DNA from: JBBRHF01 sp038223055
Lineage (GTDB): Bacteria > Actinomycetota > Actinomycetes > JACCUZ01
Assembly: GCA_038223055.1 (NCBI GenBank)
Contig: JBBRHF010000045.1
Coordinates: 1 to 24,989, forward strand
Direction of reading: 5' to 3'
Length of the DNA stretch: 24,989 bases
Made by a program: the position numbers and the translations under genes. Positions 5,172 through 13,100 of the stretch are shown piece after piece. The notes beneath the pieces were generated by a model. That model worked only from the letters and a program-made list of their open reading frames with translations. It ran no database searches and was not told where the DNA came from. Position 1 is the stretch's first letter. Every line of letters starts with the position of its first letter.

Positions 5172-6598
5172 CCAGCCACGCTCGGGCACGCCGGGTGGCG
5201 GGCGCGCTGGTCGGGTCGGTCGTGGGTGACGCGCTGGGTGCTCCGTTCGAGTTCGGGCCGGCGCGGGCGTTCTCGCGACGCTTCCCGGTCCCGGCCCGCG
5301 GCGTGCAGACGGAGATGTGCGGCGGCGGGCCGTGGCGGTCGGGCGAGTGGACCGATGACACCCAGATGGCGCTGCTGGTCGCCGGGTCGCTGATCGAGCG
5401 CGGCGGGCTCGACGAGGCGGACATGTTCGACCGGTTCCGCCGGTGGGCCGCGGCCGGGCCCAAGGACGTCGGCATCCAGACCTCTGCGGTGCTCGGCTCC
5501 GGCCGGCCGTGGGAGGTCGCCGCGGCCGAGCATTTCGCCTCCGGGGCGCGGGCTGCCGGCAACGGCTCCCTGATGCGCACGACGCCGGCAGCGATCTGGT
5601 TCGCCCGCGCTGGCCGCGACGCCACCATGGCCGCAGCCCGCCGGATCTCGGCGCTAACCCACGGCGACCCGTCGACGGGTGAGGGTTGCGCGATCTTCCA
5701 CGAGCTGATCCGAGTGGCCCTTGATGGAGGTGGCCCGCTGGGTGCCGTCGCATCGGCGCTGTCGCTCGTCGCGCCGGCTCACCGAGCAAAGTGGGCTGCG
5801 GTGCTCGACCCGTCCTGGACCCCCGACCAGGCCACCGAGTCCAACGGAGCGGTGTGGCCGACGTTGGGCTCCGCGGTGTGGGCTCTACGGGTGTCGACGT
5901 CGTTCGATGACGCGATGCGCCGGGCGGTCGACCTCGGCGGTGACACCGACACGGTCGCTGCGGTCACCGGCGGGCTGGTGGGCGCGGTGTTCGGGGTCGC
6001 GGGGATCCCGATGCGCTGGACCTCGGCGGTGCACGGCACCCTGCCGGGTTTCCCCGTCCCGGTCACCCACCTCGGCCAGTGGCACGAGCTGGCCGCGCGG
6101 CTCGACGGCGCCGGTCCGGTTGCGCCCTACGACCCGCCGCAGACATCGGGGCTCGGGCCGACCGAGATCGCCGACGGCCTGTGGGCCGCCGACCTGTCCG
6201 GCGCCGCTGGCTCCGACCGCGACTTTGCGGTGTTGTCGCTGTGCCGCACCGGCGGCCGGTTCGGGCACGACGTGCAGCGGTGGGCCTACCTCGTCGACGA
6301 CGACTCCAACACCGAGCTGCGCCAGGTGCTCGACGACGCCCTGGACGACATCCTCGCCCTGCGGGCCGACGGCCGGCGGGTGCTCGTGCACTGCTTCGCC
6401 GGTTCGTGGCGGACCGACCTGGTGCTGCGGGCGTGGCTGATGCGAGAACAGGCCATGACGTTCGACCAGGCCACGACGTACGTCAAAGAGCGGTGGCCGC
6501 ACCGCAGCGAGTGGAACGACAGTTTCACCAGGATCATCCGCGCTGCGCCTCAGCCGACGAGTCGGTCCTCACCTGTTCCAGGGGTCGCCTTGTCGTAG
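5168..6598 (+). CDS. ADP-ribosylglycohydrolase fused to a dual-specificity-type phosphatase
   Basis: The product has 476 residues. Residues 8-300 are an ADP-ribosylglycohydrolase (DraG/ARH) domain: GDALGAPFEFG near the start, W-T-D-D-T at 61-65 and LGGDTDT at 256-262 supply the acidic residues that bind the two Mg2+ ions and the ADP-ribose. Residues 330-457 are a second domain that reads EIADGLWAADLSG..., then VLVHCFAGSWRTDLVLRAWL, with a C409-X5-R415 P-loop of the cysteine-dependent (dual-specificity/tyrosine) phosphatases and an acidic DDD (377-379) upstream that could hold the general acid. The usual Ser after the Gly-x in HCxxGxSRT is W414 here. The pair could remove ADP-ribose from a protein or nucleic acid and a phosphate from the same or a neighbouring target. 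GTG 5168 overlaps the preceding stop (GTGA). The last ~18 residues are a disordered tail. Confidence 0.87.
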   Translation: MTSHARARRVAGALVGSVVGDALGAPFEFGPARAFSRRFPVPARGVQTEMCGGGPWRSGEWTDDTQMALLVAGSLIERGGLDEADMFDRFRRWAAAGPKDVGIQTSAVLGSGRPWEVAAAEHFASGARAAGNGSLMRTTPAAIWFARAGRDATMAAARRISALTHGDPSTGEGCAIFHELIRVALDGGGPLGAVASALSLVAPAHRAKWAAVLDPSWTPDQATESNGAVWPTLGSAVWALRVSTSFDDAMRRAVDLGGDTDTVAAVTGGLVGAVFGVAGIPMRWTSAVHGTLPGFPVPVTHLGQWHELAARLDGAGPVAPYDPPQTSGLGPTEIADGLWAADLSGAAGSDRDFAVLSLCRTGGRFGHDVQRWAYLVDDDSNTELRQVLDDALDDILALRADGRRVLVHCFAGSWRTDLVLRAWLMREQAMTFDQATTYVKERWPHRSEWNDSFTRIIRAAPQPTSRSSPVPGVALS

Positions 6599-6890
6599 CG
6601 GCCTGGCCTGGGCTCTCAAGCTCGGCAACAAAGAAGCGGCTCACGCCTGCCGCCTCCCGCAGACCGGCATGACCGAGGCGCTCTTCGACCGGCCTCACGC
6701 CCTCCAACCCGTATGCGATCAAGGGTGGCAGCCAACGCGACTCGCGGCACTGCAACCCGTGCGAAATCCTCGACCGCTCGGTGGAACAGCTTCAGAGCAT
6801 GGCGGCCAACGGCGAATCCCTGCTCACGGAACGCCGCCGAGACCGGCGCACCCTGGTCGCTCAGACCGTCCCCGTCCCGGTCGACGTTCG
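6599..6890. other. No recognisable gene
   Basis: About 290 bp between the ARH-phosphatase gene and the convergent VOC gene. Several frames are open simply because of base composition, but none has a ribosome binding site plus a recognisable motif. It may be decayed coding sequence. Confidence 0.4.
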
Positions 6891-7250
6891 TCAGGGCAGC
6901 GGTGACCCGTAGCGGAGCAGATTTCCGTCAGGATCGACATAGGCGCCTTCCCGCAGCCCGTAGTCGGTGTCGGTCGGCGGGTGGAACCGGCCGGCGACCC
7001 CTGAGCTGCTCCACTCCTCGTACAGGGCGTCCGCATCGGAGACATAGACATACACCGAGACCAGCGTCTTCTTCGGGTTCACGTTCTCGACTCTCGACAG
7101 GTGCAAGGACACGGCCCCGCGCCGGGCGTAGCCGTAAACGTCGCCGCCGTCATAGATCGCCACGTCGAACCCGAGTCGTTCATAGCGGGCCAGTGCCGCC
7201 GGCACGTCACGGGTGGGAAGAACGGGCGCCACGCTCTCGAAGTCTGTCAC
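6891..7250 (-). CDS. VOC (glyoxalase / bleomycin-resistance-like) protein
   Basis: The product has 119 residues, the usual single-module VOC length. It begins with SVAPVLPTRDVPAALARYERLGFDV, a classic first beta-alpha-beta unit. VSLHLSR follows with a possible metal or substrate-binding His. It ends with YEEW, REGAYVDPDGNLLRYGSPL, which is typical of bleomycin-resistance-like VOC members that sequester a ligand rather than turn it over. The long open frame extends far upstream (to 7952) but is antisense to the Lys/Ala gene. I therefore take GTG 7250, just before the conserved domain; the Shine-Dalgarno (GAG) is weak. It is convergent with the genes to its left. Substrate unknown. Confidence 0.8.
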   Translation of the reverse strand: MTDFESVAPVLPTRDVPAALARYERLGFDVAIYDGGDVYGYARRGAVSLHLSRVENVNPKKTLVSVYVYVSDADALYEEWSSSGVAGRFHPPTDTDYGLREGAYVDPDGNLLRYGSPLP

Positions 7251-7542
7251 CCGCTCAAGATATTCTCCGGGAACGAGTGCACCGATCAGTGCGCCTCCCA
7301 GCCCGGCCGCAACAGGCAGAACTCCGCCTGCTTGTCCAGTTCTGGCTACGCCACAGAGAGACCGGCGGTTCACGAGCCAGATCGGCCTTCGCCAGAACGG
7401 GATCCACTGGGTGCGGCTCGGGCAGCGATCACGTTGGCCGGGTAGGTGATCTTTGCGGCGCGGCGCCCTACGATGAGCCAGGCTGCCCCCCACGGCTCGA
7501 CGCGACCCGTCGCGGCGACGTACCTCCATCGAGGAGTGCCCC
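7251..7542. promoter_or_regulatory. Divergent intergenic region with a GATCAC/GTGATC inverted repeat
   Basis: This gap separates divergent genes and must hold both promoters. GATCAC (7427-7432) and GTGATC (7446-7451) are an inverted repeat with a 13-nt spacer about 90 bp before the Lys/Ala gene. A strong Shine-Dalgarno GAGGAG (7531-7536) precedes that gene by 6 nt. I see no coding sequence. Confidence 0.35.
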
Positions 7543-8172
7543 ATGCCACCCGCCCCACGCAAGTCAACTGCCGAGAAGGCTGCGGCAACCACGAGCCCGG
7601 CGAAGAAGCCGACGGCCAGGACGGCGACGACCAAGAAGGCACCGGCTGCGCAGGCGGCCACCAAGACCGCAGCGCCCACGGCACCAGCCAAAAAGGCAAC
7701 CGCGAGCAAGGCATCCGCGCCGAAGGCATCCGCGCCGAAGGCAACTGCGCCGAAGGCAACCACGAGGAACGCGCCGGCCAAGAATGTGCGGGCCGGGCAG
7801 GCTGCCGCCGGGCCGGCAGGTACGACGGGCGCGACGAAGACAGCAGCGACGGCGAGTTCGACGGTGACGGACGCGACGGCGAGCGTCGGCGCGATGGCCG
7901 TTGGCGCGGCCTCGCGGGCGCAGGCCGGGGCGGAGGCCGCCGTCGGCCGCATCCGGGATCTGCAATCCCAGCTGCTGGAGGCGGCCCGGCGTGGAGGGTC
8001 CGCCTACCTGCAGGCCTACGAGAAGAACCTGTCCAGCATGCTGGAGCTCACCGAGAGCGCCGCCGAGTCGACCCAGCTCAACTGGGCGGTCACGCTGGCC
8101 AACAGCTATGCGGACTTCGTCAAGGGAGTCAACGACGTGGTCATGCGGGCTGGACGCAAGACCCTCGGCTGA
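7543..8172 (+). CDS. Lys/Ala-rich protein with helical phasin-like C-terminal domain
   Basis: The product has 209 residues in two parts. Residues 1-~110 are low-complexity Ala/Lys/Thr/Pro with recurring AKK, KAS/KAT and APKA units, resembling the DNA-binding tails of histone H1, mycobacterial HupB or PhaF. Residues ~115-209 are predicted amphipathic helices (VGRIRDLQSQLLEAARRGGSA, YLQAYEKNLSSMLEL, WAVTLANSYADFVKGV). Their composition and length resemble phasins, the proteins that coat polyhydroxyalkanoate granules. There is no HU or H-NS fold. GAGGAG 6 nt upstream of ATG 7543 supports the start. A PHA synthase lies 15 kb away, making a nucleoid-to-granule tether plausible, though here the basic part is N-terminal. 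It could instead be a nucleoid or cell-wall-associated protein. Confidence 0.6.
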   Translation: MPPAPRKSTAEKAAATTSPAKKPTARTATTKKAPAAQAATKTAAPTAPAKKATASKASAPKASAPKATAPKATTRNAPAKNVRAGQAAAGPAGTTGATKTAATASSTVTDATASVGAMAVGAASRAQAGAEAAVGRIRDLQSQLLEAARRGGSAYLQAYEKNLSSMLELTESAAESTQLNWAVTLANSYADFVKGVNDVVMRAGRKTLG

Positions 8173-8260
8173 CCCCAGGCCGCCCCACCGAGTCGTACGT
8201 CGTGCGTCCCCAACCATCGCCGCCCGTCCGCAGTTTCGCCACGGCCCCGGGTCGCCTTCG

Positions 8261-8317
8261 CCAGTCACCGGCTTGCGTGCGCTAGACACCGGTTTGTGTT
8301 CACTAGTCACCGGGTGC
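8261..8317 (+). repeat. Three direct repeats at 21-bp period before padR (operator)
   Basis: The element C(C/T)AG(T/A)CACCGG followed by a T/G-rich half begins at 8261, 8282 and 8303, exactly 21 bp apart (two helical turns), ending 13 bp before the PadR-like ATG at 8330. The core CACCGG is identical in all three. The spacing places three protein dimers on one DNA face, as expected of an autoregulatory operator. A partial dyad CTAGACAC...GTGTTCACTAG spans the second and third units. Confidence 0.6.
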
Positions 8318-8329
8318 TTAATAGCGCTC

Positions 8330-8778
8330 ATGTCGGTCGCCGGAATCGTGCTGGGGTTGCTTGAGCAAGCGCCCGGGCACGGCTACGACCTCAAGATCCG
8401 CCATGACCGGCCCTTCGCCAACCGGCGGCTCGCGCTTCCGCAGGTCTACGCGACGCTCGGGCGGCTGGAACGCGACGGCCACGTCGAGGTCGCCGGCGTC
8501 GGCCGCAGCGGCGGCCCGGACCGCAGGGTCTACGGCGTCACCCCGGCAGGGGTGAGCCACCTCGAGGGCTGGCTGGCCGAGCCGGAGAGTTCGGCTGCCC
8601 ACCTGAAGTCGATCGGGTTCGCCAAGGTTGTGCTCGCACTGCTGTCCGGGCGGGATGCGCGGTCTGTCATCGGATCCAACGCGTCGACGACCGCCAGCAG
8701 ATGCGAGCGCTGACCGCACGCAAGGCCGGCGCCTCCCTCGAGGCAGGACGAGCAGCGCAGCGTGTTGTGGCACAGTGA
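8330..8778 (+). pseudogene. PadR-family transcriptional regulator, frameshifted and C-truncated
   Basis: From ATG 8330 the frame reads MSVAGIVLGLLEQAPGHGYD, then LALPQVYATLGRLERDGHVE and DRRVYGVTPAGVSHLEGWL. This is a canonical PadR winged helix (residues 1-~85) followed by GFAKVVLALLSGRDA. The frame then runs into unrelated sequence and stops at 8713. A +1 shift near 8675 restores the family C-terminus (VDDRQQMRALTARKAGASLE) to a stop at 8776-8778, where it collapses into ABC-transporter sequence. Its four-helix dimerisation domain is therefore incomplete. PadR proteins of this type usually repress an adjacent SalX-type ABC transporter, whose remains follow. The DNA-binding half could still be made. 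Confidence 0.7.
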
Positions 8779-8953
8779 CTTCGGCTTCGTGTTCCAGTTC
8801 GGCTCGCTGGTGCCCGAACTCTCCGCTCTGGAGAACGTCGCGCTGCCGTTGCGCTTGGGTGGTCAGCGCCGGCGCCCGGCGGAGGCACAGGCCCGCGAGT
8901 AGCTCGAGCAACTCGACGTCGCCCATCTGATCGCGGTGGGCGTAAGCGAATGA
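8759..8953 (+). pseudogene. ABC transporter ATP-binding protein, fragment with internal stop
   Basis: The frame from 8759 reads LWHSDFGFVFQFGSLVPEL, ENVALPLRLGG, then after an in-frame TAG (8900-8902) LEQLDVAHL to TGA 8951-8953. This is the Q-loop region (VFQ) and helical part of a LolD/SalX-class ATPase. The Walker A before it and the ABC signature, Walker B and H-loop after it are deleted. Its end overlaps a permease ATG by 4 nt (ATGA), the usual arrangement in an intact operon. The fragment cannot hydrolyse ATP. Confidence 0.7.
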
Positions 8954-9290
8954 GCCGCGTCGCGCTGCTCGCCTACGGCGCCTTGCTCGCGGTCACCGGC
9001 GGGCGCGCATCGCGCGTGCGGCTAGGCCTCGGCTAGGCCTGATGACCGGGGGCATCGCAACCTGCCGGCGGGGTTGCGCCGGCTGCCCGCCGCGGGCCAG
9101 GTGGTGGTCTCCCCGGATCTGGCCGGGCTGCTGCCTGGTCCGCACGCCGCCGAACTGACCCCCCCTGCCCGGTCGGGTGAGCGCGAGGATCGCACCGGCC
9201 GGCTTGCTCCGGCCGGATAGACTACTGGCCTGGGTCGGCGTGGCCGCCGACCCGACCCCGCCATCGCGACGCGAGGGACCGACTGGTTTC
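8950..9290 (+). pseudogene. FtsX/MacB-like ABC permease, decayed
   Basis: ATG 8950 starts MSRVALLAYGALLAVTGGRA, matching the N-terminus of actinobacterial FtsX-type permeases, then a stop appears at 9035. The stop comes from an 11-bp tandem duplication (GGCTAGGCCT at 9020-9029 and 9031-9040); removing one copy restores RLGLMTGG, the expected continuation into the first membrane span. Downstream, other frames give LPAGLRRLPAAGQVVVSP then SARIAPAGLLRPDRLLAWVGV, the extracytoplasmic part of the same family. The membrane spans in between are deleted. It is non-functional. Confidence 0.6.
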
Positions 9291-9319
9291 CGCGACTTCG
9301 GAGCGAGGGTCGGTCCCCA

Positions 9320-9883
9320 GTGCGGTTGGTTCGTCCAACGACCAGATCGCGCTCAGTGTGGCCTTGGTCGGGCTGCTCGACGAACACCACCTGCCGAGGA
9401 CCGGGTCGGGGAGCCGTTCGTGCTGGTCGTGTCGTGCTGGACCGGGTCGACGCGCGACGGCGAGCGGGTCGTGCAGGGGTTCAGGGAGGTCGCGAACCCC
9501 ATCGCCGAGCATGTCCGGCCGATGCCCCATCCGCGCTCAACGGCGCCTTCGACGCGCTGGCTCCTCGCGGCCCGCAACGCTACTGGAAGGCGGCGTTCCT
9601 GGACGACCTCGGCGCGGACGCAATCCGGACGCGCATGGAGCACGGCCCGCGGGTCCCGGTTCGTCAATCCTCCGTGCACCTCTACCCGATCAACGGCGCC
9701 TGTCACGACGTCGCATCGGACGCCACCGCGTTCGGGCGCCGGGACGCCACCTACGCGGCAGTGATCGCGGGCATGTGGCCCGACCCGGCGGACAACGAGG
9801 CCAACTATGCCCGGCTGCAGGAGGTCAAGCGCCGCTACGACCCAGAAAACCTGTTCCACCTATACCAGAACATCGCGCCCTGA
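9320..9883 (+). pseudogene. FAD-linked oxidoreductase (BBE-type) C-terminal remnant
   Basis: Blocks in three frames match the second half of berberine-bridge-enzyme-like FAD oxidases. They are IALSVALVGLL, then GEPFVLVVSCWTGSTRDGER...VVQGFREVANPIAEHV. After a frameshift near 9530 comes LNGAFDALAPRGPQRYWKA and a long open C-terminus (VHLYPINGACHDVASDATAF, then YARLQEVKRRYDPENLFHLY) to TGA 9881-9883. RYDPxNLF is the diagnostic BBE-domain end. The FAD-binding half is absent, replaced by the permease debris, so the two pseudogenes were probably joined by deletion. Confidence 0.75.
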
Positions 9884-9935
9884 ACCAGCGCACTTCGCCG
9901 ACCGAGCCCATGTGACGGAGGCCGGACGCCCAGGC

Positions 9936-9973
9936 GACGCGACCACGGGTGCTGCGAGCACCCGTGTCGCGTC
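9936..9973 (+). terminator. Long GC hairpin after the FAD-oxidase remnant
   Basis: GACGCGA (9936-9942), one bulged C, CACGGGTGCT (9944-9953), 3-nt loop GCG, AGCACCCGTG (9957-9966), TCGCGTC (9967-9973). The stem is 17 bp with one bulge. No T-tract follows, as is usual for actinobacterial hairpin terminators. It lies 53 bp after the pseudogene's stop. Confidence 0.6.
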
Positions 9974-9983
9974 GTGTACGGGT

Positions 9984-10006
9984 CGGCGGCACCCCTCGAG
10001 CCGCCG
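9984..10006 (+). repeat. Second inverted repeat in the same gap
   Basis: CGGCGGC (9984-9990) and GCCGCCG (10000-10006) flank a 9-nt loop, 10 bp after the large hairpin. It may be a back-up terminator or a leader structure of the secreted-protein gene that starts about 145 bp later. Confidence 0.35.
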
Positions 10007-10149
10007 CGTCCGTCGATCTACACATCGGCAGGTTGGCAGGGCGGCTGAGGCATCCACACCAGGTAGACCGTTGCCAGAGGTTTATGAGAGGCCCGTCCGT
10101 CACGGTTCGGCGACGCGGAACGCCGCGTCTCTATGTCCCTGGGGGGAAC

Positions 10150-13100
10150 TTGTTCCGCGTACGTCGTTATGCAGCCCTGTCCGCCGCCGCCGCGGTGGCC
10201 CTATCGACCGTGGCCGGCCTGGGCCTGTCCGCTCCGGCCCAGGCCGCGCCGGCCAACCCGGTGATGACCAACGTCGCCGGCCCGATCGACAACCTCTTTC
10301 TCGACAACCCGGCTGACGCCTGGTCCGGCGGCGAGATCGTCGTCGGCGGGCAGCGCATCACGTTGCCGAGGAACCTGCTGATCGACCTGCCGGCCAACCG
10401 GCTGGCCCTGACCGAGATCTTCAACCAGGCCAGCGCGGACTGCGTCACAGCGGGCGAGAGCGGCCTGGCCGCGGCCGACACGTGCTCCGCACCCGCCACC
10501 GGCGGGTTCGCGACGATCACGGCCAACCGGACCAGGAGCGGGCGGGTCATCGCCGGCGACGTGCTCATCGAGAAGGGCATCGACACCACGTCGGGTGTCG
10601 TGACCTTCATCGACCACACCGACGGCTACTACCGGCTCAACGGCAACCTCGGTGACCCGAACACCGGGGTCATGGTGCGCCTCAACGACCCGACCAGCCG
10701 GCACACGGTGCAGCAGGGGGTCGGGTGCGCGGCCACGTCGGCGTCGGCGAACTGCAGCCCCGACCCGCGCTTCGCCCTGGACACCGACAACTACATCAAC
10801 GTGTTCAGCACCGGTTACCCCTACTGCCTCCCGAGCACCGTGCCCCGGGCGTTCGTCGACACCTTGAACCTCAAGGGAGACCCGAACGCGTCGATCACGA
10901 CCCAGGCCGCCCCTGACGGCTCCGGCGACCTGCTCTGTCCCGACACCAACCGCACGCCAGGATCGGTCTCGGCCGACTCGCGCCGGTTCGCTCCCGTCCT
11001 GGTCGGGGACAGCCTCACCGCGTCCGGCAACTTCGATACGGTCGGCGGGGTGCGTTTCCTGTCGGCCCACACCACGAAGATCTCGGTGGCGCTCGAGACG
11101 CGCAGCGCGACCGCAGCCAACCAGCCCGACTACATGTACATCGACGAGATGTTCATGGACTCCCCCGGCTTCTACCGCGGGCGGGCCCGTGACCTGTTCC
11201 TCGGCGCGACCACCGCGGCGGACTCAGACGTCGCTATCTGGACGATCCACCGCGACACCGCCGGCGCGGCGCACGAGTTCCCGCTGGGCTCCGTCGTCGG
11301 GTGCGACACGGCCGCCGGAGCGCTGCAATGCCGCCGGGTGCTCGGACCGCACACCTTCCGGCTCCGCCACGACGTCGACTTCCTGGCCGGGGCCAAGGCG
11401 ACCCTGAACCCCTGCACGCAGATCAACGCCGACCCACGCTTCACCGGCCTGGGCATCTGCCCCGGCGGCGGCACCGTCGACGAGATGTTCGCCATGATGT
11501 CGCCACTCCCGCGCGAGGTGCAGGCCCGCACCGGCATCGAGATGGCCGACCAGGCCCGCGCCCCGCAGGACCGGGTCCTCAAGACGATCGACATCCAGGG
11601 CGCGGTGGCCACCCACGGTCAGTACCTCTTCCCGATGGGCATCGGCCTCGGCGGCATCGAGACTCCGAACTTCGCCGAGATCGACATCAACCTGCTCAAC
11701 AACCCGACCAGCTTTGCCGGCCTGCCCTGGACGCTGGACCGCCGCCTGAGCCCGACCGGCTGCGGCCCGACCGGCTGCGAGAACACGGCGCAGCCGCTGG
11801 ACCCCTACCCCTTCGAGGGGTTCGACCCGCGCACCCCTGGCGCCCTCACGCCGAGCGGCACGTACTTCGATCCCAACTACACCGCGTCCGCGCTGACCAA
11901 CGAGCGCGACCGGATGCTGTCGTACGTCGACCCGATCCTCGCCAACTTCAACGGCGACCAGACGGTGCTCGCTTGGCCCCCGGTCGACCCGGTCGCTCAG
12001 GCCGTCCAGCCCACCCCGCCACTGAACGGCACCAATGTCGCCCCGATCGCCAAGGGTGATGTCGTGACCGCAGCCCAGGGCGCGACGACCAACATCGACG
12101 TGCTCGCCAACGACGTACAGGTCGACAACGCGATCGACCCGGCCACCGTGGCCGTCGGCACCCAGCCGGTCAACGGCACCGCCACGGTCAACCCCAGCGG
12201 CGTCGTGTCCTACACCCCGAACAGCGGCTATGCCGGGCCGGACAGCTTCTCCTACACCGTCAAGGACGTCACGGTCCCGGGGCTGACCTCCAACGCCGCC
12301 ACCGTGGACCTCACCGTGGCTCCCCCGGCCGGGCCGCTGCCGACGCTGACCTCGTTCGCACCGGCGACCGGCATCGTGGGTGCGTCGATCACGCTGACCG
12401 GCACCAGCCTCGACACGGTCACCGGGGTCACCTTCGCCGGCGGCGCGACCCAGCCGATCCTTACCAACCGCACCGCCACGACTCTGGTCGCCGCCGTGCC
12501 GCCCGGCGCAGTGTCCGGCACAGTCGGGGTCACCTCGCCCGGCAACGCCGTCGTGCCGAGCGCCACCGCCTTCACCGTGCTCGCCTCGGTCCCGACCATC
12601 GCCGGCTTCACGCCGACCGGCGGCCCGCCCGGCACCCCGGTGGTCATCACCGGGACCCTGCTCACCGGCGCCACCAGCGTGAGCTTCGGCGGCGTCGCCC
12701 AGACGGCGCTGACCGTCGTCAGCCCCACCCAGATCACCACGACGGTGCCCGTCGGCGCCGCGAGTGGCGCCATCACCGTCAGCACGCCGGGCGGAACCTC
12801 GGTGCCCATCGCCGCGGTGTTCACGGTCGCCACCGTGCACGCCATCACCGCGCTCACTCCCAGCAGCGGCGTCCCCGGAACTCTGGTGGCCATTGACGGC
12901 ACCGGCCTCACCGGGCTCAAGCCGGGCGACGTGACGTTCGCCAACGTGCCGGCCGAGTTCTCCGAGGTCAGCGCTGCCCGGGTTCTCGCCGTCGTACCGG
13001 CCGGCGCGGTCACCGGCAAGGTCAGGATCCGCGCGGGCGGCAACCTGGCCATCAGCCCCGGCACCTTCACGGTCAACGCCGTCGCGGCGGTTCCTGTCCC

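Noticed and set aside
4194..5789. 531-residue minus-strand ORF
   Set aside because: Antisense to the TY-Chap and ARH genes; low-complexity Arg/Pro/Gln-rich translation, no start signal.
6713..7867. 384-residue plus-strand ORF, Arg-rich
   Set aside because: Covers the VOC gene antisense and then a wrong frame of the Lys/Ala gene; no ribosome binding site.
7543..8172. HupB-type HU protein
   Set aside because: The Lys/Ala tail is similar but there is no HU DNA-binding fold; the remainder is helical.
8261..8317. CRISPR-like periodic repeats
   Set aside because: Three short imperfect repeats with no unique spacers of CRISPR length and no cas genes; fits an operator.
11224..12840. 538-residue minus-strand ORF
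   Set aside because: Antisense to the secreted IPT/TIG protein; Gly/Arg/Asp-rich translation without motif.
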